9,594 nucleotides of DNA from RBG-16-66-20 sp049651845 (GCA_049651845.1 JBASCW010000151.1:1-9594); one strand, 5' to 3'. Counted from the stretch's first letter, positions 1 to 5,241 are shown. Translations and numbers: made by a program. Notes: generated by a model not told the origin, from the sequence alone.

Positions 1-63
1 TCGGCCCCTTTGGCGGGAGAAGACGGGCGGATACTCTCGCTGGGGATGCGCCACTCGTACTGA
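1..63 (+). CDS. 3' end of a probable outer-membrane porin (partial, 5' end outside the window)
   Basis: Frame 1 is open from the window edge to TGA at 61-63 and gives about 20 residues ending in SLGMRHSY. Outer-membrane beta-barrels finish with an amphipathic strand whose last residue is aromatic, which the BAM complex recognises. Betaproteobacterial general porins (Porin_4 family) very often end in G-(L/M/I/V)-R-H-x-F. The ending here fits that pattern, with Tyr as the final residue instead of the usual Phe. A strong terminator 45 nt downstream supports a real gene end. Only one strand of the barrel is visible, so another beta-barrel protein, or a chance open frame, cannot be excluded. Confidence 0.5.
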   Translation, partial: SAPLAGEDGRILSLGMRHSY

Positions 64-107
64 GCCGGGCGCGCTACCGGGTCGGAGCGATCCGTCCGGC
101 CAAATCC

Positions 108-138
108 AACGGGCGCCTGCGGGCGCCCGTTTTGTTTT
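108..138 (+). terminator. Rho-independent terminator after the porin fragment
   Basis: A perfect 10-bp stem (108-117 with 122-131) is closed by a C(UGCG)G loop, which belongs to the extra-stable UNCG tetraloop class, and is followed by TTGTTTT. It should end transcription of the gene stopping at 63. The T-tract runs almost directly into the -10 box of the next gene. Confidence 0.88.
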
Positions 139-139
139 C

Positions 140-148
140 TGCTACAGT
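140..148 (+). promoter_or_regulatory. Extended -10 promoter element for the gene at 157
   Basis: TGC followed by TACAGT (143-148) forms an extended -10 element. No recognisable -35 lies 16-18 bases upstream, where the terminator stem sits; extended -10 promoters can work without one. Transcription would begin near 155-157, which is the ATG itself, so a leaderless mRNA is predicted. Confidence 0.5.
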
Positions 149-156
149 ACGCGCCG

Positions 157-621
157 ATGTCGAAGCGTATCCTTCTCGCCGCCCTCGCGGCCGGCCTGGC
201 AGGGAGCGCGCATGCGCAGTTCGGGCTCAGGCCGCCGGCGGCGAATCCGGCGCCCGAGCCCGCCGCCGAGGCGAAGCAGAAGTCCGCTGCGGCGGTGGAG
301 ACCGAACGCGTCGAAGCGGTCCAGCGGATTTTCGAGTGCGTCGCGGCCGGCCTGCCGAGGGAGTGGCGCCGCGCCTGGGCGGAGATCGTCGAGACCGCCG
401 CCGACGGAAAAGAGCGCAGCTTCGAAGGCAAGTTCTACTACTTGCCGGAGGCCGAGGGCGCCGAACCCGCCGCCCTGGTTCCGTGCAGCGCCCGCGAGGT
501 GGCCGAGCGCGTCTACGCGCTCAACTATTTTCTCGCGCCGGACAGGCGGCGGTGGAAGGTCGCGACTCTCGTCTTCACCAGCGACGGCAAGTTCGAGCTG
601 AAGTACGATTACACCGAGTAA
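157..621 (+). CDS. Small exported protein with YezG/DUF600-like C-terminal half
   Basis: This is a 154-residue protein. Residues 1-20 are a clear Sec signal peptide: basic SKR, a Leu/Ala-rich core, and an AHA cleavage site before Gln21. A Pro/Ala-rich, low-complexity linker follows (about 24-45). The folded part begins near residue 50, with a LPREWRRAW stretch, an FYYLPE segment, two cysteines (in FECVA and LVPCS), and a C-terminal W-K-x-A-x-L-x-F-T-S-D-G-K-F-E-L-K-Y-D-Y strand pair. The spacing of P-x-E-W, F-Y-Y and G-K-F-x-x-x-Y-D-Y resembles the YezG/DUF600 fold, known as an immunity partner of LXG toxins; this is my reading of the motifs, not a search result. The signal peptide would place it in the periplasm, unlike the cytoplasmic YezG. 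No toxin gene is visible beside it. The start is fixed by the signal peptide; there is no Shine-Dalgarno and the -10 lies 8 nt upstream. Confidence 0.8.
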   Translation: MSKRILLAALAAGLAGSAHAQFGLRPPAANPAPEPAAEAKQKSAAAVETERVEAVQRIFECVAAGLPREWRRAWAEIVETAADGKERSFEGKFYYLPEAEGAEPAALVPCSAREVAERVYALNYFLAPDRRRWKVATLVFTSDGKFELKYDYTE

Positions 622-895
622 CCGAGGCTGAAGAGGCGGAACGTGGCGAAGGTCGTGGTCGACGTCTCGACGGAAAAGGAGATCCGCGAGATTTTCGGTC
701 CGCCCGGCCGCGCCGGGCGCCTTGCGCTCCAGCCGCGCGAGTGGTAGGGGTACGAGTTCCGCGACGAGGTGGACTACCAGTAAGTACCGCGTCCTGTGGG
801 TGCAGTTCTCCGACGACGGCGTGGTGCCCGAGGTGCTGGACATGCTCGACCCTCAGGAGCTCAAGCCGGCCACCACCTTTCATGCGCACCCATAG
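622..895 (+). pseudogene. Broken BamE/SmpA (OmlA)-like outer-membrane assembly gene
   Basis: Directly after the preceding stop, the same frame reads VSTEKEIREIFGPPGR and continues to an in-frame TAG at 745-747 (W-stop-G, where the family usually has W-E-Y). It resumes as YEFRDEVDYQ and hits TAA at 781-783. Dropping one base at 781 restores the frame as KYRVLWVQFSDDGVV and continues to TAG at 893-895. The helix-then-G-P-P pattern, the W-x-Y strand and the final Y-R-V-x-x-x-F-x-D-x-G-V-V strand match the SmpA/OmlA domain found in BamE and relatives. No start codon with a lipoprotein signal and Cys is visible, so the 5' end is also lost. Two lesions and no N-terminus within 270 bases argue for decay rather than one sequencing error. 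The family call is by pattern only. The remaining 39 bases before the converging methyltransferase stop hold nothing I can identify. Confidence 0.55.
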
Positions 896-934
896 CGCCG
901 GCGTGTCGCTCGTGCCCGCATCAAGCTTGGCGAT

Positions 935-1417
935 TCACCTCCGGCGAAAGGCGAAATAGCGGCCCGCCGCTACCGGCGCAGGCAGCGCCAGAGCCGCGAG
1001 GCGCGGGTCGGAGAGCGCCTGATCCGAAAGGATGAGGCCGCCCGGGGCGAGCAGCGGCGCCAGGGCTGGACCGAGCCAGCGCGCGAGCGCCGCGTTCGCC
1101 TCCACGTCACCCGAGCCCAGGTCGGCGTGGGCGAGCGCAACCGGCCCCGCCGCGAAGCCCGGCAGGGTTCGGCGCAGATCGCCAAGCACGAGCCGGCCGG
1201 CGGGCGGCACGCACGCCGGATGCGCGGCGAGCGCCCGGTCGAAAGCGTAGATCTCGCACCCGGCGCCGATCCGTTCCCGCAAGTGGTCGTAGCTGCGGCC
1301 GTTGCCGAGCCCAAGCTCGAGCACGACGCCAGATAGGCCGGCGATCCGGTCGCAGGCCCAGTCCAGACAGGCGCGCTGCGCCTCGAGCCGGCGGATGAAG
1401 CTGTCGAGGCGCGACAC
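935..1417 (-). CDS. Class I SAM-dependent methyltransferase (Methyltransf_17-like)
   Basis: This 160-residue protein starts MSRLDSFIRRLEAQRACLDW. Motif I is VLELGLGNG (32-40), the SAM-binding glycine-rich loop, followed by an acidic residue after the second strand (YAFD60), then GDL (79-81) and HADLGSGD (98-104). The length and the N-terminal helix carrying a Cys before motif I resemble the small proteobacterial Methyltransf_17 family, whose substrate I do not know. The start is GTG at 1417, directly after an in-frame TGA, so the N-terminus cannot extend further. No Shine-Dalgarno is visible. It lies 69 nt downstream of panC on the same strand and has a possible promoter of its own near 1476-1484. 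It converges on the pseudogene at 622-895. Catalytic class is confident, substrate is not. Confidence 0.83.
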   Translation of the reverse strand: MSRLDSFIRRLEAQRACLDWACDRIAGLSGVVLELGLGNGRSYDHLRERIGAGCEIYAFDRALAAHPACVPPAGRLVLGDLRRTLPGFAAGPVALAHADLGSGDVEANAALARWLGPALAPLLAPGGLILSDQALSDPRLAALALPAPVAAGRYFAFRRR

Positions 1418-1475
1418 TCAGCGGGCGCGCCCGGCCGCGGCGTCGGGCCAAGCACGGAAGGGGAGCATATGCCGC

Positions 1476-1484
1476 AATCTAGCA
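1476..1484 (-). promoter_or_regulatory. Possible extended -10 for the methyltransferase
   Basis: Read on the minus strand this is TGC followed by TAGATT, the same TGCTA core as the elements at 140-148 and 5333-5341. It lies in the panC-methyltransferase gap. Transcription would start near 1469, one base before a minus-strand ATG at 1468-1466 that opens a 16-codon frame ending in TGA just before the GTG start of the methyltransferase. No good -35 is seen. Confidence 0.35.
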
Positions 1485-1486
1485 AA

Positions 1487-2323
1487 TCAAACTTCAACGT
1501 TGTCAATGAGCCTAGTAGCGCCCAGCTTCGCGGCGCCCAGCACCACGAGCGGTTCGGTCCCCCGCGGGAGTTGCAGATCGGCTCGGCGCCGCACGGCCAT
1601 GTAATCCGGCTTCCAGCCGCGCCGGACCAGGCCGGCCATGGCTTGGGCCTCGATGGCCGCGATGTCCTTTGCGCCGGCCCTCACCGCGATCGCCATGGTC
1701 TCGAGCGCGAGCGCCAGCTGCACCGCCTCGGCGCGCTCGGCTTCGTTAAGATAGCCGTTGCGCGAGCTCAGGGCCAGCCCGTCGCCGGCGCGCCACGTCT
1801 CCCCGGCCGCGATTTCGATGGGCAGCGCGAACTGCTCCACCATGCAGCGCACGATGAGGAGCTGCTGATAGTCTTTCTTGCCGAACACCGCCGCGCCGCC
1901 CGATGCGGCGCCGAACACGCAGGCAAAAAGCTTCATCACCACCGTGCACACGCCCACGAAGAACCCGGGGCGGAAGTGCCCTTCCAGTATGTCGGCTAGC
2001 TCGGCCGGCGGGTACACCTTGTAGGTTTGCGGCTCGGGGTAGAGCTCTTTTTCGCCGGGGGCGAACACCACGTCGCAGCCCGCGCCCGCCAGCTTCGCGC
2101 AGTCGGATTCCCAGGTGCGGGGATAGGTGTCGAAGTCTTCGTGCGGCAGGAACTGCAGGCGGTTGACGAAGATGCTGGCGACCGAGACATCGCCCAGCGG
2201 CTTGGCTTGCCGCACGAGCGCCAGATGGCCGTCGTGCAAGTTGCCCATGGTGGGGACGAAGGCGGGTCGCCGGTACGCGGCCAGGATGCGGCGCAGCTCG
2301 GCGATGGTGCGGGCGATTTGCAT
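1487..2323 (-). CDS. panC: Pantothenate synthetase (pantoate--beta-alanine ligase)
   Basis: PanC joins (R)-pantoate to beta-alanine through a pantoyl-adenylate in the cytoplasm, the last step of pantothenate and hence CoA supply. The 278-residue protein has the nucleotidyl-transferase signature PTMGNLHDGH (24-33, with His30 and His33), the pantoate-binding FVN-R-LQF (Asn54, Gln57), RPGFF-x-GV (118-125), the ATP-binding FGKKDYQQL (147-155) and LALSSRN (183-189), and ends with LIDN near the C-terminus. I start it at ATG 2323 (MQIARTIAELR) because PanC usually begins this way; an upstream in-frame TTG at 2329 sits only 4 nt from the GGAGG sequence (within 2334-2340), against 10 nt for ATG. A segment near 134-146 (ACVFGAASGGAAV) replaces the usual Q-P-D-x-A and is about four residues longer. 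It lies 24 nt after the ATP-grasp gene, so the two are probably cotranscribed. panB and panD are not in the window. Confidence 0.95.
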   Translation of the reverse strand: MQIARTIAELRRILAAYRRPAFVPTMGNLHDGHLALVRQAKPLGDVSVASIFVNRLQFLPHEDFDTYPRTWESDCAKLAGAGCDVVFAPGEKELYPEPQTYKVYPPAELADILEGHFRPGFFVGVCTVVMKLFACVFGAASGGAAVFGKKDYQQLLIVRCMVEQFALPIEIAAGETWRAGDGLALSSRNGYLNEAERAEAVQLALALETMAIAVRAGAKDIAAIEAQAMAGLVRRGWKPDYMAVRRRADLQLPRGTEPLVVLGAAKLGATRLIDNVEV

Positions 2324-2347
2324 TGGCAAGCGGCCTCCCCGCCGACT

Positions 2348-3307
2348 CTATTCCTCGGTCTGGCGCCGCGAGGTTACTCGACTCGCCCGCGCGCGGGTCT
2401 CCCGTACCAGAACCTCCGCGGCCGCCTCCAGCGCGCCGAACTGCGCCGCGAAGTCCAGGCCGTTGGCGCGCTCGATCATGCGCCCCATGTCGGAGGAGAT
2501 CAACCAGGAATCGCCGCGCGGATTGCACTCGATCACGGACAGTTCGCCGGTGTCCGCATCGCGCACGATATCGGTGCCTAGGAGCGGTTGCCCCGGGAAC
2601 GCCGCGTGCGCCCGCTCCGCGAGGCCGATCACGTCGCTGTCGCGGGCGAGCCGGTAGCGCGAGTCGGTCTTGTTGGATACCACGGTGATGCCGCCCCTCG
2701 CCTTGAAGTCCCAGCGCGAGTTGAGCGGAACGTAGCGGTGGTCGGCCTCGCAACGCCAGCACAGGAGCCTGCGCCCGAACAGGGTGACGACACGATAGCT
2801 CACCGGCCACCTGCCGGTATAGACAAAGCATTGCGCGAGGAGCGGGCCCCTGCGCGCAGGATGGTCCTCCGGAAAGGATTCGGGCGGCCGGAATCGGACG
2901 CGCCTGGCACGCTTGATGAAGATTTCCGCGCCCTTGCGCCCCAGTTCCGGTTTCACCACCACGTAAGGCCCCCACTCGGCCGGATCGAGCGCGGTCCCCG
3001 GTCCGATGCGGACCCAGCGGGGAACGCGGACGCCGATCCGCGTCAGTCTTTCGTACTGCTCGCCCTTGGGATGTTCGAATCCCTGGCAAACCGTTCCGCG
3101 CGGGGGCGAAAACCGCTTGATCGGCATCGGCGAGACCGTCAACGTCCGCACTCCGTGGTCGAAATTCGGATCGGCCCAGTTCTCCTCCTTGGTGTCGACG
3201 ATGAAGACGCGGATGTCCCTGGCGCGCTCGCCGAGCTGCCGCGCGATCGTTTCGTAGTCGGCGCGGTCCTGCTTGGTCGTCTGGTGCACCAGGATCAGAT
3301 TCGGCAT
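2348..3307 (-). CDS. ATP-grasp family ligase, substrate unknown
   Basis: This 319-residue protein has an N-terminal Rossmann-like part (ILVHQTT near 5-11, IRVFIVD 32-38) and then ATP-grasp elements: VVVKPELGRKGAEI (116-129, nucleotide-binding Lys119 and a glycine-rich turn), a paired strand region GPLLAQCFVY...SYRVV (154-174, Arg172), and the metal-binding end GTDIVRD...LSVIECNPRGDSW (244-268, Asp246, Glu260, Asn262). ATP-grasp enzymes form acyl-phosphates and join a carboxylate to an amine or thiol. I cannot assign this one to a known branch such as RimK, D-Ala ligase or glutathione synthetase. It is first in a minus-strand run followed 24 nt later by panC, so a link to pantothenate-related or other amide chemistry is possible but unproven. 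The ATG at 3307 has no Shine-Dalgarno; a TATGAT box at 3337-3342 predicts a leader of about 23 nt. Confidence 0.85.
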   Translation of the reverse strand: MPNLILVHQTTKQDRADYETIARQLGERARDIRVFIVDTKEENWADPNFDHGVRTLTVSPMPIKRFSPPRGTVCQGFEHPKGEQYERLTRIGVRVPRWVRIGPGTALDPAEWGPYVVVKPELGRKGAEIFIKRARRVRFRPPESFPEDHPARRGPLLAQCFVYTGRWPVSYRVVTLFGRRLLCWRCEADHRYVPLNSRWDFKARGGITVVSNKTDSRYRLARDSDVIGLAERAHAAFPGQPLLGTDIVRDADTGELSVIECNPRGDSWLISSDMGRMIERANGLDFAAQFGALEAAAEVLVRETRARASRVTSRRQTEE

Positions 3308-3336
3308 TTCAACGGCGGGGCTGCGGGCTGATGCGA

Positions 3337-3342
3337 ATCATA
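3337..3342 (-). promoter_or_regulatory. -10 box for the ATP-grasp/panC run
   Basis: Minus-strand TATGAT (5 of 6 to consensus) is preceded by CCAGCG. The predicted transcription start is near 3330, about 23 nt before the ATG at 3307. No convincing -35 is found at 16-18 bp. The divergent coq7 -10 is preceded by the same CCAGCG. Confidence 0.45.
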
Positions 3343-3440
3343 CGCTGGACGGCAGCCGCATCGAGGAGGCGGTGCTTCCAACAAGACGTCCGGAAGTGCG
3401 CCGGTCGGGCGACTTCGGCCGCGGAGAACCGCGACCAGCG

Positions 3441-3446
3441 TAGAAT
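3441..3446 (+). promoter_or_regulatory. -10 box for coq7
   Basis: TAGAAT at 3441-3446, preceded by CCAGCG, lies exactly 7 nt before the ATG at 3454. Transcription would begin at or one base before the start codon, giving a leaderless or nearly leaderless mRNA. The box overlaps the in-frame ATG at 3445, which argues against using that codon. The -35 is not recognisable. Confidence 0.5.
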
Positions 3447-3453
3447 GCCAGCC

Positions 3454-4071
3454 ATGGAACGCGCGATAGCAATAATCGACGCGACGCTGCGCACCTTGAC
3501 GGGCACGTACCGGTCGCGCCGCGCCTCGCCGGCCGCGGACGTAGCCGAGAGCGGACTCGACGCCGCCTCGCGCGCGCAGGCGGCCGCGCTGATGCGCGTC
3601 AACCACGTGGGCGAGGTCTGCGCGCAGGCGCTCTACCAGGGGCAGGCTCTGACCGCGCGTGCGCCCGAGAACCGTTCGGCGCTGGAGAAAGCTGCCCGCG
3701 AAGAGGAGGATCATCTCGTCTGGAGCGCGCAGCGCATCGAGGAGCTCGGCGGGCGCACGAGCCGGCTCAACCCGCTCTGGTACGCGGGCTCCTTCGCGCT
3801 CGGCGCGGCCGCGGGCGCGCTCGGCGACCGCTGGAGCCTGGCGTTCCTCGCGGAGACCGAGCACCAGGTGGAGGAGCACCTGGCCGGCCACCTGCGCCGG
3901 CTGCCGGCCGAGGACGCGCGCACGCGCGCCGTGGTCGAGGCGATGCGCCTCGACGAGATGAAGCACCGCTGCAGCGCGATCGCGCTCGGCGCGGCGGAGC
4001 TGCCCTCGGCCGCCAAGGCCGCGATGCGGGTCATGGCCAGGGTCATGACCACGGTTTCCCACCGGATCTGA
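3454..4071 (+). CDS. coq7: 2-polyprenyl-3-methyl-6-methoxy-1,4-benzoquinone monooxygenase (Coq7/UbiF-type hydroxylase)
   Basis: Coq7 is a membrane-associated di-iron hydroxylase that adds the 6-hydroxyl to demethoxyubiquinone, the O2-dependent penultimate step of ubiquinone synthesis. The 205-residue protein shows the ferritin-like iron ligands in order: Glu54 (NHVGEV), Glu84 and His87 (EEEDH), Glu136 (ETEHQVEEH), and Glu168 and His171 (DEMKH). The hydrophobic LWYAGSFALGAAAGALG stretch (108-124) fits the segment that contacts the membrane or quinone. The length matches proteobacterial Coq7. I chose ATG 3454 (MERAIAIIDATLRTL) because it starts the first helix and sits just after a -10 box; in-frame extensions to 3445 or 3331 would run into that promoter or add unrelated basic residues. 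The next gene begins 2 nt after its stop. Confidence 0.95.
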   Translation: MERAIAIIDATLRTLTGTYRSRRASPAADVAESGLDAASRAQAAALMRVNHVGEVCAQALYQGQALTARAPENRSALEKAAREEEDHLVWSAQRIEELGGRTSRLNPLWYAGSFALGAAAGALGDRWSLAFLAETEHQVEEHLAGHLRRLPAEDARTRAVVEAMRLDEMKHRCSAIALGAAELPSAAKAAMRVMARVMTTVSHRI

Positions 4072-4073
4072 GC

Positions 4074-4760
4074 ATGCTGCAGGTCTACATCGGCTACGAC
4101 CCGCGGGAGGCGATCGCCTACCACACGCTCGCGCACTCCATCCTGCGGCGCTCGTCGATCCCGGTGACCATCGCCCCGGTCATGCAGTCCCAGCTGAAGG
4201 GCCTGTACACGCGCGGCCGCGGCCCGACCGAGTCGACCGAGTTCAGCCTGACGCGGTTTCTCGTGCCGGCCCTGTCGCAGTATCGCGGCCGGTCGCTGTT
4301 CATGGATTGCGACATGCTCTGCCGCGCCGATATCGCCGAGCTCGCTTCCTGCACCGAGCGCGCCCCGGACAAGGCAGTTCTCGTGTGCAAGCACGACTAC
4401 ACGCCCGGCCCGAAGCGCAAGTTCCTCAACCAGGTGCAGACGGTCTATCCGCGCAAGAACTGGTCGAGCGTGATGCTGTTCAACAACGCCCGCTGCACGG
4501 CGCTCACGCCGGACTACGTGAACGCGGCCACCGGTCTCGAGCTGCAGCGTTTCCAGTGGCTCCCCGACGAGCAGATCGGCGAGCTGCCGCTGGAGTGGAA
4601 CTGGCTGGTCGGTGAATACAAGCGCAACCCGGACGCCAAGATCGTTCACTTCACGATCGGCGGCCCGTATTTCGACGAGTACCGCGGCTGCGACTACGCG
4701 GAGGAGTGGTTCGAGGAGAACCGCCGCATGAACTTCGCGCAGAACCGCGTTTCCGCCTGA
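4074..4760 (+). CDS. GT8-like glycosyltransferase, acceptor unknown
   Basis: This is a 228-residue soluble protein without signal peptide or membrane segment. The N-terminus (QVYIGYDPREAIAYHTLAHS) fits the GT-A nucleotide-sugar fold. A STEFSLTRFLVP helix (54-65) leads to the metal-binding D-x-D motif in LFMDCDML (Asp78, Asp80). SSVMLFNN lies in the middle, and a late HFTIGGPYF (His192) matches the conserved H-x-x-G-x-x region of family 8. Such enzymes use a divalent metal and a UDP-sugar; donor and acceptor cannot be read from sequence. It starts 2 nt after the coq7 stop, so translation is probably coupled, although no biochemical link with ubiquinone is evident. It converges on the OsmC gene with only 11 nt between stops. 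Confidence 0.85.
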   Translation: MLQVYIGYDPREAIAYHTLAHSILRRSSIPVTIAPVMQSQLKGLYTRGRGPTESTEFSLTRFLVPALSQYRGRSLFMDCDMLCRADIAELASCTERAPDKAVLVCKHDYTPGPKRKFLNQVQTVYPRKNWSSVMLFNNARCTALTPDYVNAATGLELQRFQWLPDEQIGELPLEWNWLVGEYKRNPDAKIVHFTIGGPYFDEYRGCDYAEEWFEENRRMNFAQNRVSA

Positions 4761-4764
4761 ACCC

Positions 4765-4778
4765 CGCCTGATCAGGCG
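4765..4778. repeat. 14-bp perfect palindrome between convergent genes, plus a third copy of its half-site
   Basis: CGCCTGATCAGGCG covers the OsmC stop codon. A further direct copy of the half-site CGCCTGA lies at 4754-4760 and contains the glycosyltransferase stop. Pairing 4754-4760 with 4772-4778 gives a 7-bp stem with an 11-nt loop, but neither strand has a T-tract after it, so I do not call it an intrinsic terminator. Confidence 0.5.
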
Positions 4779-5188
4779 TCGACGATCTCCAGCTCGCGCG
4801 TGATCTCGGCGGTCCTGGCGAGGATCGCGGTCGCCGAGCAGTACTTGTCGTGCGACAGGCGCACCGCCTGCTCGACCAGACTGTGCTTGAGGTTGCGGCC
4901 GCGCACGACGAAGCGGTAGTGGATCTTGGTGAACACCTTGGGGTCGGTGGCCGCGCGCTCGGCCGTGAGCTTCACTTCGCAGTCCGAAACGTCCTGGTTG
5001 TTCTTCTTCAGGATCACCACCACATCATAGGCAGTACAGCCGCCGGCGCCCGCGAGCACCACTTCCATCGGCCGCGGCGCGAGGTTGCGGCCGCCGCCGT
5101 CGGGCGCCCCGTCGATCATCACCAAGTGACCGCTCCCGGTCTCGGCGATGAATGTCATGCCGTCGCCCCAGCGTACTGTGCATTCCAT
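4772..5188 (-). CDS. OsmC/Ohr-family protein (YhfA-like)
   Basis: This is a 138-residue cytoplasmic protein. OsmC-fold enzymes use a pair of cysteines to reduce organic peroxides. Here the two are Cys51 in LAGAGGCTAYDVV (45-57) and Cys117 in KYCSATAIL (115-123), both in the expected contexts of the central helix and the C-terminal helix; RPMEVVLAG is also typical. Length and sequence are closer to E. coli YhfA than to true OsmC or Ohr, and the physiological substrate of that branch is unclear. I start at ATG 5188 (MECTVRWGDGMTF): it has a good Shine-Dalgarno, AGAAGGA at 5195-5201, spaced 6 nt, while an upstream extension to 5281 would cross the promoter and add Cys/Phe-rich non-family sequence. 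It is divergent from rplM and has its own promoter (5214-5241). Confidence 0.92.
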   Translation of the reverse strand: MECTVRWGDGMTFIAETGSGHLVMIDGAPDGGGRNLAPRPMEVVLAGAGGCTAYDVVVILKKNNQDVSDCEVKLTAERAATDPKVFTKIHYRFVVRGRNLKHSLVEQAVRLSHDKYCSATAILARTAEITRELEIVDA

Positions 5189-5213
5189 GGAACATCCTTC
5201 TTCTAATCCAATG

Positions 5214-5228
5214 ATTCTAAAACAGAAT
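5214..5228. promoter_or_regulatory. Inverted repeat overlapping the osmC -10, candidate operator
   Basis: ATTCT-N5-AGAAT is a perfect 5-bp inverted repeat with a 5-bp spacer that covers the whole -10 box of the OsmC-family promoter. A bound repressor would block that promoter. The half-sites do not match the OhrR operator as I know it, and no regulator gene is adjacent. Confidence 0.3.
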
Positions 5229-5241
5229 GTATATATTGCAA
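5214..5241 (-). promoter_or_regulatory. Promoter of the OsmC-family gene
   Basis: On the minus strand, TTGCAA (5241-5236) and TAGAAT (5219-5214) are separated by 16 bp. The predicted transcription start is near 5207, with a leader of about 19 nt that carries the Shine-Dalgarno. The surrounding sequence is far more AT-rich than the genes. Confidence 0.6.

Noticed and set aside
142..843. 233-codon minus-strand frame over the first gene
   Set aside because: No recognisable motif or ribosome site, and it lies antisense to the better-supported gene at 157-621.
132..959. 275-codon plus-strand frame covering the signal-peptide protein and the pseudogene
   Set aside because: Translation is Arg-rich low complexity; the frame at 157 has a signal peptide and ordered motifs instead.
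1746..3089. 447-codon open frame on the minus strand spanning ATP-grasp and panC in another frame
   Set aside because: Arg/Pro/Gly-rich translation without motifs; the in-register frames give clear PanC and ATP-grasp proteins.
3331..3453. N-terminal extension of Coq7 to base 3331 or 3445
   Set aside because: The added residues are basic and not family-like, and the -10 box at 3441-3446 overlaps the 3445 codon.
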